Assembly (NCBI GenBank): GCA_000934385.1
Contig: KN880687.1
Location: forward strand, 1-33,699
Reading direction: 5' to 3'
From: Cylindrobasidium torrendii FP15055 ss-10
Lineage: Eukaryota; Basidiomycota; Agaricomycetes; Agaricales; Physalacriaceae
Length of the DNA stretch: 33,699 bases
Part shown: one piece after another, positions 11,295-21,440 of the stretch
Layout: every line of letters starts with the position of its first letter
How positions within the stretch are numbered: position 1 is the stretch's first letter
Notes under the pieces: generated by a model
Seen by the model: the letters and a program-made list of their open reading frames with translations, nothing else
What the model was told of the DNA's origin: nothing
The model's database searches: none
Translations under genes and position numbers: made by a program

Positions 11295-12752
11295 ATGGGA
11301 AACGCACCTTCGAACCAGCAAGAAATCGACAGCCCGCGTTCTCGCAGCCCTCCGGCGCGTCGACTGGCGTCCAGAGCAGAATCACCGCGAGCAGACTCGC
11401 CGCAGCCCGGCCCGGGCAGGCCGCACCAGTCGCTCAGATACAAGCGCCGCTCCCTGGACTTGCCCGACATCAACCTCATCACCGCTCCGTTGCCCATACC
11501 GACGCGGGCAGAGAGACCAAAGGGCCGGAGACAGACGTCTGGCGACGGTCTTGGCTCGTTTTCCTCCCAAAGCTACGGTCAACTTCCCGCGCCGCCGCCA
11601 TCTGTGGAGAACTATCCCTCGTTCGCTGATGTCGGCGGCGCAGACGGCCGAGAATCCCCCCAATATGACCGTCCCGTCGTCCGGAGCACACTTCCAATGC
11701 CTCTGAACGCCGTGGACGCGACCGAAACGCCAGACCCGTCCAACGATGCAATCGAGACCCCGATCGTCTGGACTGGGGAAGGCGACTCTGTATTTGTCTC
11801 CCATATGGTGGACGACGTCGAAGTCAGAGTCCCCATGCACCGCGAAGGCCGGCGGTTCATTGCCAATCTCAAGTTACCCCGCGGCACCCACCATCTTCTG
11901 TTCGTCGTTGATAGCGCGTTCCGCGTCGCGGCCGACATGCCCAAGACCGTCAATTCACAAGGAACCCTGACGAACTACGTCAGCGTCGGCCTCAGTAGTC
12001 CCCCAGAACTCAACAACACACCAGTGCCCCGTCGGTCCCACAGCTTCTGGAGCTCTTCGAGCGCTGGCGGAGCAGCCCCCGGTCTAGAATGGAATCAACG
12101 GCCAAGAGAAAGTGGCACTCCAGAATGGACAAATGTCATCCCTCCCGAGCTACAAGAGGCTGTAGCGGACGAGGAAGCAGCGATGCAAGCCAGTGCGTCA
12201 GCCAAATCATCCGCAAATGGGCATCGTCACGTCGTGAACGGGTTCCAGCCACTGCCTTTGCAACGCGAAATTCCCACCGCGCCTCCATTGCCCCGTCATC
12301 TCGAAAAGCAGATTCTGAACGAAACGCGCCCGGTGAGCAGCCCAAGCAGCAACCGCGACAAGCGGCGCAACCGCCATGGGCACTGGCACGACTCCCATGG
12401 CCATGGGCACAGTCATGGCCACCACAGCCGTCACATGCCCGGCCTCTCTACACCACAGGACCAGCTCACCCCGCGCGTACTGCCCGTCACCACTGCCAGT
12501 GGCACCGACATCGCTGCCTTTTCGGGCGGTTCGACGCCCTCATCCCCTACCCCCTTGCCCACGCCTACGGCGGGGCCCGTCGTCGAGAACGAGGATGCCA
12601 TTGCGGACGACAACAGTGTGCTCCCTGTCCCGAGCCATGTCATTCTCAACCACCTCAGCACGAGCACCGTGCGTGATAATGTGTTGGCGGTTGCGGTCAC
12701 CGTTCGGTACAAGGCAAAATTCTTGACCACGATTTATTACAAGCCCACGTAG
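11295..12752 (+). CDS. Snf1/AMPK kinase beta subunit
   Basis: Scaffold and targeting subunit of the Snf1/AMPK energy-sensing kinase (Sip1/Sip2/Gal83 family). It is a single 485-residue exon, unlike its intron-rich neighbours. The start MGNAPSN fits an N-myristoylation signal (Gly2, Asn3, Ser6), as in human beta subunits. Residues about 153-232 form the CBM48 domain (TPIVWTGEGDSVFVSH to LTNYVSV). The C-terminal ASC interaction domain is recognisable in two parts: PPLPRHLEKQILN (about 330-342) and LPVPSHVILNHL to TTIYYKPT (about 443-485). These parts are adjacent in most relatives, but here about 100 residues separate them, including a stretch (361-380) in which 10 of 20 residues are histidine. 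The CBM has lost the usual GSFNNW-type motif, which suggests weak or absent glycogen binding. Family assignment is firm; which yeast paralogue it matches is not decidable. Confidence 0.93.
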   Translation: MGNAPSNQQEIDSPRSRSPPARRLASRAESPRADSPQPGPGRPHQSLRYKRRSLDLPDINLITAPLPIPTRAERPKGRRQTSGDGLGSFSSQSYGQLPAPPPSVENYPSFADVGGADGRESPQYDRPVVRSTLPMPLNAVDATETPDPSNDAIETPIVWTGEGDSVFVSHMVDDVEVRVPMHREGRRFIANLKLPRGTHHLLFVVDSAFRVAADMPKTVNSQGTLTNYVSVGLSSPPELNNTPVPRRSHSFWSSSSAGGAAPGLEWNQRPRESGTPEWTNVIPPELQEAVADEEAAMQASASAKSSANGHRHVVNGFQPLPLQREIPTAPPLPRHLEKQILNETRPVSSPSSNRDKRRNRHGHWHDSHGHGHSHGHHSRHMPGLSTPQDQLTPRVLPVTTASGTDIAAFSGGSTPSSPTPLPTPTAGPVVENEDAIADDNSVLPVPSHVILNHLSTSTVRDNVLAVAVTVRYKAKFLTTIYYKPT

Positions 12753-13262
12753 CTTGGGTGCTCACGACACAATGTACGACTGCGAAATGTACTGACTGTA
12801 TGGATGTAACATGTATGTAGCTGCTTATGTAGGATTTCAAGTTGTCGTTTGATGCTATATTTTGGGCTTTCATTTGTTTTCAGCTCGTTCCCGACTTATT
12901 GGGAGCGATGTGAATGTGGATGTCCTGCAGCGTCGCAGGTCAGATTTCAGATAGAGCTCTCAGTCGTTCATGTGCGTACTGCATGCCGATGCACAAAGCT
13001 CTTACTATCGATGTCTGAAATCCATTGCTATCATACCCACATCATAAATAGGTTTTTTTGCTTGCCCATTGAACATTGCGGCGAGTCGGACAATTTCCTT
13101 GCTCTATGGCCTACATATGTCCATGGAACGATAACTGCTAACAGGACCTTCCTCCGGCTTGGGCAATCACCAATGCAAACTGCCAGTACATTACCGTGAC
13201 GATTCAGAACACGCTACATTACGAACAAAGATTCGAATGACTGTAAGTACTTCTTCAATTAA
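12753..13262. other. Convergent 3' region
   Basis: About 500 bp between the convergent AMPK beta and deaminase-like genes. A + frame at 12849-13199 shows no conserved motif. I see only expected 3' untranslated sequence. Confidence 0.45.
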
Positions 13263-15439
13263 TTAATGCAGACGTTGAATCTGCCGCGAGGCCTCAGGAG
13301 ATAATTCGGCTCCTATGTCTTCTTCGTCTAGGTCTTGCACCGACGCTGGGGATGTCGATGAGTTATGAGAGCGTATATGACTGTAATGCGGGAATCGTGT
13401 GATAAAATGGGCTCGCGGGTTGTTCCGGAGGCGTTCGACAATGTCAAACTCAAGATAAGGAGGTGGGGGTGGAAGCCAGGGATAAACAGTGCCATGGAGA
13501 ACAAACAATGTGGGACGTGGCTCCTGCAACTCGAACAGCGAGCCAAGCAAGTCGCACATGTAACAACACTTGTTGCCGACCCCTATAGGAATTTCTTCGA
13601 AATTGTCCTGCGAAATCGTCGATGGTGCGGTCGCTTTCTGGAGAGGGAATAGTTACCGGAAGGATTGCAGACACTTCAGTTTTGAGCCCAAGGCCTCGCA
13701 GTGTACATCCCCCTTCACTAGCTCAAATTTATCTCCAACATCCGAAATTTTGTTGAACGGATAACAAGCGCGTACACCAGGATAATCCTTCATGAATGTA
13801 GTCACATCTTCTCGGGTAAGCGTTGGGACGCGAGGTTCTCGAAAGAGAGCTGCAGCGGAGACCAAATGGAACTCTACGTGGTGATTCGGACGACGGGGGA
13901 TTTGTGTAGTGATCTGGTTTGTTGCTTGCGTCCAAGCCGTGAGAGTGCGATAGTACTCAATGGCATGTTCAATGCCGGAATGTCGGAAAGCTGCAGAGGT
14001 CAGCTCGTACTAGTGCGCCGGAAGGGCACTTCTACTGACTATGATTGGCGAAAATTTCTGTTAATGTTTAGTGTCAAGTGCGCCAATCTCTTTGAACAGC
14101 GTACCGTCGAAGTCTTCCGTGTATGAAGATGTCCCCTCATCTCCATTGCCCTCGTCATCAACAATGCTCTCGCTGGTTCTACGCGGCGTTGCCTCTGGTG
14201 TCTCTCCAGTGACGGGGATGGATGATTTTGCTGAACGCGCAATGAGTAGCGGGACAGGATTGTGAATTCATCGACTAGCCCACCTGCTCCTGAACTGGAT
14301 CCAATAAGCACTGAGTGACGGTATGCACCTTGCAAAGCTACGACAAGTTGTTTGCATTTGACGATGGCAGCCATCGACTGCATGAGTTCCGTGAATTCCT
14401 GGTACATCTCTTCCTTTAGGTATTTGCGTTTTGCCTGGCCTTTGAGCACTTCAATCGCAACTGTGCCGTGGGAAACCATCGTGTTAAATGCAGCAAGCAG
14501 GTCTTGGAATACCCCAAGCCATCTCACGGCGTTTGCAGTGTCCACTTGATAGAGGCCTTGGTTGTTCGTCGTGAGACTTCGTTTGGTGAGCATGCCTAAC
14601 AAGAGACTGGGCGCTTTACGGAGTTTTATTGCAGTCGGAGCGATAGTGGCAGCCGTTTGAGCAGCCAATAGTGCAAATGGGTCGCCCCCCTTCCACAATT
14701 TGCAGGCGTTCGTAAAGCGAACATATATCTTCTCGAATGCACGTCGATGAACGACATTTGAAAATCGGAGGCAAGATGCAAGAAAGCTTCGTGTGTCGGG
14801 TTGATGGCACGAAAGCCGGATATGTTCAACCAAAGCAGCAACGTCCTGTATGTGAATGTGAAATTCAGGGTTGCCTGCTGTTGCCTGCTCTTGATAAAGC
14901 AGTTGGTTTGGTAATCTCTGCCTCAACGATAGGATCCATACTCAAAATTTCTTGCCAGCGCGTTCATTGGATGGCGGTCTTGAGCGCGCGCAGTGATGCT
15001 TTGCCTTGAGAGGTCGACCGGCGCCACAGAATTATGGCGAGTCGTCACGATTGTCTGCACAGAATCGACACCAACAGTACCAGTGGCTGCAGCCACGTTC
15101 TCTGCTGTAGGATCCGATGGCGTTGTTACCGTCAAAAGGGTGGCAAACGCTTGAACCACATCGCCGAGCGAAGACCGCTTTGCAGGCGTGGGAATGCCAA
15201 TGGTAATTCCTGTCATCGCTGTCGACATTAGAAGGAGATCATTGTAAACTGCCTTATGAGATGGGTCAATCTGGTCCATCTTGACTGAGACCAAGAAGGA
15301 TGGTGGGGCGGAAACGAGTCACATTCACGGAGGTATCCAGCAGCCCTGACGAGCATTTCCGCGTTCGATTCTGGCTGCTGCCAGCACCCTCATACAGACG
15401 CCCCATTTCTTCCATACTTAGTCTTACAGGCTGCAGCAT
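13263..15439 (-). CDS. Putative OTT_1508-like zinc deaminase, with apparent frameshift
   Basis: Likely member of the cytidine-deaminase fold, in the OTT_1508-like group known to be expanded in fungi; substrate unknown. Seven exons are modelled: 15329-15439, 14928-15279, 14284-14877, 14105-14230, 14040-14057 (18 nt), 13657-13990 and 13263-13607, about 626 residues. Signature residues are His-Cys-Glu at 13695-13703 and Cys-Cys-Tyr-Met-Cys at 13554-13568, preceded by IPIGVGN and followed by LHGTVYPWLPPPPP. This is the zinc-binding HxE...CxxC layout, roughly 30 residues apart. The two motifs lie in different frames, and no GT-AG intron reconciles them. The exon sum is one base short of a multiple of three, with a T4 tract (13680-13683) between the motifs. 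This means a real mutation or an assembly error. An alternative 68-nt intron (GTACAC donor) restores the frame but removes HCE. The start is uncertain: 15439, 15415 or 15279. The N-terminal 400 residues are helical and unrecognised. Confidence 0.62.
14040..14057 (-). other. 18-nt microexon of the deaminase-like gene
   Basis: Small exon flanked by a 47-nt intron (donor GTACGC, acceptor TTAACAG, with an ACTAAAC-like branch site) and a 49-nt intron (donor GTCAGT, acceptor CTGCAG). It is needed to connect the acidic region of exon 4 to the conserved HSGIEHAIEYY segment in frame. It is inferred only from frame and splice-site fit. Confidence 0.5.
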
Positions 15440-15559
15440 GTCACTTTTCCTGCCGGCGCATCAAAGACCATTTCAGGTCGCAGTACTATTACTGAGCAAG
15501 TGGGCGCGAGATATCTAATACATTTGATTCCGTTTTGAAGAAAATCTACATCCTGCTAC

Positions 15560-18500
15560 TTATTCTCCGCCAAGGGCTCTCTTAACTAGCACCCTTAACT
15601 GAGCATCCGCTACCCTCATCCGCCACAAGCATTCCTCATCTTCATCTGTCCTAAGTCGAAGTGCAGCGTAGGAGTCACCGATTCTGACAAGCACCTTGTC
15701 TTCACCTACACAGTCAAGTCAGATTACACAGGTCTGCCTAAAATCAGGGAACGTAGCTCACCGACAAAAGGTTCATCACCAGCTGGAAACGTGTAGATCC
15801 CAATGCTCTCTATCGTCTTTAACTGCTTAACCAATGCATCGGCCGAGCCCTCAAACCACCCGCGGGACGCCGTAGAGCTTTCCATGGACTCCCATTGCGT
15901 CTTGAAGTCGGGTAAACCGGTATCGGGCACCGGCTGAGATGGCGCAGGTGAAGAGGCTGGTGGCATTGTAGAAGGCATGAGTGGTGACCCGCTGAGGAAG
16001 GGCGTATCGAATGCAATAAGGTCGGACCGCGCAGACTCCTTCATGGCCTCAATAAGTACATAAAGGCTACCAAGGAAAGGAACGCACGGGTATTGGCATT
16101 CCATCATCGTCAGTCATTTTGCGCCTAGAGGAATGCAGCGGAGACTATTTCAAGCCTGAGCCTCGAAGGGGAAAATACGAGATTCTGTTTTACTGACAAG
16201 GGATAGCTTCTGTAGCTCATACGGCGGGCTCAAAGTCAACTCTCCGGGAGTCATCGTGCCCGACCAACCACCAGATTCCAAGTCATGTCTCGCCGCCGAG
16301 GGGCGCTGTTGGGATACTCGAGGTCTTGCCGGGGACTTTGGAGCCTCATATGCGTCGTAACGAAGCTTGCTGCCCGACATTGACGGCGACGTCGGTGGTG
16401 ATGCTACCTGGGAAACAGAGGCAGTCGATGTGTGAGAGGATTTCTGGGATGTTCCCTCCGCAAACAAGGCAGCAAGGATGTCCGGGAGCTAGCGGGATGG
16501 TTTTATTGACACGCCTGGTGACGGATTAAAGTGCGTACCGTGTATGTGCTCGCAGTAGCGAGCAGAGCTTTGAGGCCGTCCTTATCCGCTGAGAGTCTGA
16601 GAAATTGTTCGCAGCGCTGCAATAGGTGTGAGAGTTTTAAATACACAGAGATGATAGAATGAACCTTGCGAATGTAGCGCCTCGATATCGAGGCCAAGTG
16701 GGTCACAACTGTTCGCACATCTTCGGAGACAGTCTGACACTCCAGGGTCATCCTCAACATGGACAGCAGGCACACATCTTGAACAGAGGCTAAATTTCCG
16801 TAAGTATGCAATGCTGTCCAAAAGGCGAACGCGCTTACGAGGCATGGTCAACAGCTTCGTCGTTATCCCGTTCAACAACTCCTCAGCTGGGAATGATAGC
16901 TTTTCACAGTATTCGCATGCAAGGGCAGCAACGATAACCATGATGGTCGGCCCGGGCTCGTCGTCCTCCAACATGTACCCAAGGAATATCGTCGAACACG
17001 CCATCTGGAACATAGATTGGCCTATGTACTCGTGAGCACTCCGGTAGGCAATATGATAACAACAACTTACTCTCTCGTATGTACAGAAGGATCTTCTCTA
17101 CTAATACGCGCTGGGATTCGGAGGCGGGAGGCTCGGTAGACTTGAGCAAGGTTATGACATCCTTCGCATATTTTTCCCCATCGCTGGCGGCGAGCACTTC
17201 AACGCATTCGAGTAGACGACACGCACACTCAATGCGATTGTCCAGTGAGAGGCCCGGGAGAATGTTGCCAAGGGCTTGAACGTAGTAAGTTGACACAAGA
17301 CTTTCATCGACTTTCATGAGGACATTCATTGTCTAGAGTTGCGTTAGTCCCAGAGAACCTCAAAGACCTGACAATGCTTACCTTCGCGCGCAAAATAGGG
17401 TCCGGAGACTCCAGCATTCTCATGAATTGTTGCACATCGTGTTCTCCAAAAACCGCTGGTATGTCCGGGCTGGTGCCAGCCCACCATTTGGGGTCGATGC
17501 AACCTACGCACATAGCGAAGATATATCGTTCATTAGGATCTTTTGAGCGCAGAAGAGGGAGAATATTCTCGACCGGCGCTCTTCGGGAAGCCAATGGTAA
17601 AGTCAAAAGTCGGTCCGAGGGCAAGGATGACAACAAAGAGAAGGCCTCGCCGAGGACAGCTGGAGGGTTTGAGTAAGTTGGATAATTCAGTGGCAAAGTA
17701 AATCCGCACAGTATTGTTTGTTCAACAGCGATATTCTGACAATCTTGACGAGATACGGGAGATGTTCATTGTCCAATCTAATGGAAATGTGAATATGGCC
17801 AGGCCAATTTTTGAATGTTGAAATTACCCCACAGCCTTCAAGACTCTGAGAATAGCTAGCATGAAATGCTTAGATTGAGGATGTGGGTTTGACGCGAACA
17901 AGTCATTGATGGTAGTGTGGAGGTCATCTACCTGTCATTTGGTCAGGATGTAGCTGTGAGGAAAATGATAGACAAACCTTTGGGTAGGAAAGGGCTGCGA
18001 CAAGAGCCGTGGCTGCAATGGCTGGATCGGCATCCCTCAGGCGCCGTACGAGGGTATGCGTTATGGTATGTAGTATATCATGGTCATGGACTGAAATGGC
18101 CCGGAATGCGAGTAGAACGCGACGGCGGATGTGGGCACTAGAAAGATGATTACTGAATGCGAGGAAGCGCATGGTATGCACATACTGACGAGTTATGCCC
18201 GAGAAGGTCGTGAAGGCGGGGTAGTACAGCAGGGACCATGTCATATGTCGAAGAGTATATAATGGTGTCCAGCGCTAGGCAGATTCGGAGGATGACTGAG
18301 CTTTCTAGGTCCTGGAAAACAGTGAGAAGGAAAAGAAACAGCAAAACAGTTGCTCCTCACGAACCTTTCTAACAGTGTTTACAAGCATCAACTGGAGTTC
18401 GTGGTCGCGGGGCATAACTTCGGTACAGAACATGTAACCTATCGGCGTGAGCAAGACAGTAAATAGAATTCATTTTCTCGTACCAATTCTCTTGTCTGCA

Positions 18501-18838
18501 ATCGTAGCACCCGCCTCGGCCAAACTCAACGCATGGGGAAGCGCGAAATGCAGAGCGCCATGATCCAGTATCGCCGCGGTTATGGCACTTTCGCAGTAGA
18601 GAAGGATAATGAGCAGTTCTTTACTCTCTTGCTAGCAGAACTCAGTCCTGAATCCAGGCATTTGTTGCTGTAAACGTACCAAGGATAACTGGGGGTGGGT
18701 GATCTGCTTCTTGACCGCGTCTATTTCCGCCAAAATGAGCTGGTCTGCTGCCTGCGACGACTTTTCTTCTTCAATCTTGCGAACGAGAGCATACTGCTGT
18801 CTGCTCAGCGCGCCAGACGACCGGAAGGGAACCTCCAT
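15560..18838 (-). CDS. AP-4 adaptor complex epsilon-type large subunit
   Basis: Large trunk subunit of a clathrin-independent adaptor coat that sorts cargo at the trans-Golgi network. The model has 16 exons with introns of 45-56 nt and 843 residues, in frame throughout. The N-terminus (SSGALSRQQYALVRKIEEEKSS, then DQLILAEIDAVKKQI) resembles AP-4 epsilon rather than AP-1 gamma or AP-2 alpha. Adaptin repeats follow: KRIGYMFCTEVMPRDHELQL, LMLVNTVRKDLESS, AVLPRLHDLLGHNS, AHIRRRVLLAFRAI. The helical trunk extends to about residue 585. Residues about 590-700 are Ser/Pro-rich (hinge), and the last 145 residues form a short appendage-like tail ending VLVKRALGGE. It is shorter than human AP4E1 (over 1,100 residues). 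The start lies 102 bp from the divergent BUB2 start. AP-4 is absent from budding yeast, so the closest experimental references are animal and plant. A gamma-like identity is the main alternative. Confidence 0.8.
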
Positions 18839-18940
18839 GACAGTTATGATGGGTTACGGAGGCAAAGCTGAGTCCGGCCAATCGGCCCGTGTCCGCACTT
18901 CTGCCAACGACCAACGCTGCCACTGCCAGCCTGCACGAAT
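18839..18940. promoter_or_regulatory. Short bidirectional promoter, AP-4 epsilon / BUB2
   Basis: Only 102 bp separate the two divergent start codons, so both promoters and 5' untranslated regions must fit into this gap or extend into the opposite gene. No TATA box is visible. Confidence 0.5.
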
Positions 18941-20147
18941 ATGGCACCCTCTGGAATACCGCCAAATTTGCAGAAACTACTCAAGGAGCCAAAGTTCTCG
19001 TCTCGGTCGCAGAAATCTGGTGAATACGACGATGGAACGAAGAAACTGCGGCGGATGATTCTAACAGATGGTATACCACTCGATGCTGTATGTCGTCCTG
19101 CTTCATTCTGTCATTTGCTCACATTTCAAAAGGATCCTTCTCTTCGTCCTCGTATCTGGAAGATCCTTCTCCGAATAAATGAGGTCTCAGCGGACACATA
19201 TTTGGACTACGTCGCGAGAGGCCCTTGCCATGTTCGTGAGAAGATTCGTAATGATACTTTCCGGTGCGTTATGCTGCATACCGTTATCGCAGTCGCTTAA
19301 TCCATTCCACAGGACATTGGCGACAGACCGTGGCTTCAAAGAGCGGGTACGCGAAGACATGCTTGTGCGTCTACTGGACGCCTTTGTGTGGAAGAACCAC
19401 GGTATGCTGTTTAGCGCACCTCCCAACCCTGTGCTCAACCCCACCACGGTAGACCAGCAGCAACGTGACCGCCTGGGCTTCACGTATGTTCAGGGAATGA
19501 ACGTACTGGCCGCACCGTTTCTCTACACCATGCCGTCGGAACTCGAAGCATTCTACTGTTTCTCCAAGTTTATTGAAGAGTGCTGCCCACTTTACGTCCA
19601 ACCCACTTTGGATGGTGTGCATCGCGGCTTAAAGGTGCGTCGCTAAACTTTCCCAGACGCAACCTCATGTCCGGCCAGTTGCTAGATAAATGCCTCAAGA
19701 TAGTGGACCCAGAATTGTTTGACTATCTGCGGAAGAAGAAGCTGTCTGCCGAAATTTACGCCTTCCCATGTTCGTTCGCATTGAATAAAGTGGACCTACT
19801 AGCTGAAATCCTTGTAGCTGTTTTAACATTATGTGCATGCACACCACCACTCAACGAGGTCCTCCGCCTTTGGGACTTCCTTCTCGCATTTGGGGTCCAT
19901 CTCAATGTGCTTTGTGTCATCGCACAGCTTCTGCTCATGCGCGACGATGTGATGAAGGAACCGAGGCGCGTTCTGTGTCGCACTGAATCACGTCTGGATG
20001 CTCACTGTTGTATACAGTCCAATGAAGCGACTTCGCGTCTTCCCGGAGCTCGATGCTATCAATGTCATCGGAGTGACCGTCACCCTTGTCCGCGACCTTC
20101 CCGAGGATCTGTACGCTGAACTCGTGAAGCACCCGTATGCCCCGTAG
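18941..20147 (+). CDS. BUB2: Bub2-type TBC domain GTPase-activating protein
   Basis: Catalytic half of the Bub2-Bfa1 (Cdc16-Byr4) GAP, which holds the Tem1/Spg1 GTPase inactive and so delays mitotic exit or septation. Six exons (18941-19087, 19133-19263, 19313-19634, 19679-19769, 19818-19974, 20018-20147) give 325 residues, a typical Bub2 length. The catalytic arginine finger is seen in IRNDTFR (Arg93, split by an intron). The glutamine finger is in TYVQGMNVL (Gln153). Other family blocks are GIPLDA, LRPRIWKILL, DPELFDYL, CTPPLNEVLRLWDFLLAFGV and the ending FPELDAINVIGVTVTLVRDL. Intron 5 (43 nt, donor GTGTCG) is the least certain junction; the sequence around MKEPRRV is not conserved. Both catalytic residues are intact. 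Confidence 0.92.
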
Positions 20148-20573
20148 TTCGGGGCGTGCAGCCTACCATTATCCTATGTTTGTTCCGCTTTCGATTTTAC
20201 TTGCTATGCCTGAAGTTGTACCAAAATTACTGTGAAACGGCTGCACCGGCAGGGGAAATGTCCGCATTCTCCGTTGAGCAACACCGCGAACATTGAACCA
20301 AACATCACGCATGCATGCATGAGCAAGCGCTAAGTATGCTAACCTGCTGCCTTCACAGACACGACCTCCACACAATTGTTGAAACGCATCGGCGCGGCTG
20401 GAGCCACTTACCTTCTCTCCTGAGGGCCATCAATGCACCATGAGAATTTGAACAGTATTCAAAAAAAATGCTAGGCCAGCTGCTACGTTGGAAACCACAG
20501 ATGATATGTAGATGTCCAATTGTAGTTCGTTATCATTGCTTGTTCATTCTCTTGTACATAACTCTTCAGTCTA
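20148..20573. other. Convergent 3' region
   Basis: About 425 bp between the BUB2 stop and the stop of the 245-aa gene on the other strand. It contains a short A8 run near 20461. I see no gene. Confidence 0.45.
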
Positions 20574-21360
20574 CTACCTATTCTCAGCAACGTCGTGATT
20601 CATGTCAAAGCTTGACAGACATTTCTTGGCCTGCTTGCTCAAATCCTCCCAGCCTTCGACACCTTCCACGCTGGCCAATTCCTGAATGTCGAACCTATCG
20701 CCTGCTCCACCCTCACCGACTCCCCCAGACATCGAGCCGCCGGCGTCAGCCCAGATAAGGTCGCCTAGACTCAAGCCAGAAGTGACATGAGGTCCACACC
20801 TGTTCTTTGCCTTGACTAAGACGTCCGAGCGGGCATACCACTTCTTCGTCAAGTTGCGCACGACCCAGACACGGTCGTTCGGGAAGAACGCATCGCTGTC
20901 TCCCAGGGATTCGTACACGGGAATACTGACGTGCTTGAAATTCTCCAAAACAAATCTCAGTAGTTCGTCATCGGGGTCGCTGTCTGGATATGCTGCCAGC
21001 ACGTCGGCGGGCAGCTGCTTTCGTGCGGTACCACCATACTCGTCGGCCACGATGATGCGGTCGCCGGCCCAGCTAGAAACGGGAACGTATCCCGCTGGGG
21101 TCCTGCCTCTTGACTTCTTGTATACGGGGGAGGCGATGGGCGGTACGGTCTGCCCATCAACGGGGACGGTGAAAAGCCAAATGAGGTCGACAGGCATGTT
21201 GTTGGCAATGGCTTCCTTGGCCTACGAAAGACATTAGAAGTGGTTGGACCCTCCGGGGAAGTAAACGCACCTTGAACCCGTAGCCCCAGCTGCTCGAACA
21301 TTGGTCTGAAGGATCAAGCACTTCGCGCTTGTCGATGTTGATGACTGCGACTTCGGACAT
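20574..21360 (-). CDS. Uncharacterised 245-aa protein (intact copy of a duplicated family)
   Basis: Two exons (21271-21360 and 20574-21221, 49-nt intron) give 245 residues in frame. I do not recognise a characterised domain. The layout, N-terminal VINIDKREVLDP, central SSWAGDRIIVADEYGG, then VWVVRNLTKKWYARSD, is reminiscent of uncharacterised basidiomycete proteins with an NxDKR start and a WAGDRI block; this is from memory. There is no signal peptide or membrane segment; the protein is acidic toward the C-terminus (VEGVEGWEDL) and probably soluble. A second, broken copy lies 9 kb away in inverted orientation at 30112-30877. Conserved WLFTVP and VWVVRNLT blocks between the copies show that this is a real coding sequence. 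Confidence 0.8.
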
Positions 21361-21433
21361 CTTGCAGATGGCAATAAGGTAGGAAGACGACGTCGAGGTC
21401 AACTGTGCAAGAGCAAAGAAACCAGGCAGGAGA

Positions 21434-21440
21434 TTTTATA
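21434..21440 (-). promoter_or_regulatory. TATA-like box upstream of the 245-aa gene
   Basis: TATAAAA on the minus strand, about 75 bp upstream of the start codon at 21360, a usual distance for a fungal core promoter with a short 5' leader. Evidence is sequence match only. Confidence 0.4.

Noticed and set aside
11382..11840. Long antisense open frame under AMPK beta.
   Set aside because: It is a shadow of the GC-rich sense gene, without motifs or homology to other frames.
13876..13893. HHVEFH as the HxE motif of the deaminase-like gene.
   Set aside because: It lies about 95 residues before the CxxC motif, while deaminase-fold HxE is usually 25-40 residues away; HCE at 13695-13703 fits better.
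15355..15385. A GTTCGATTC-type sequence that resembles a tRNA T-loop.
   Set aside because: No T-stem pairing, acceptor stem or anticodon arm can be formed around it.
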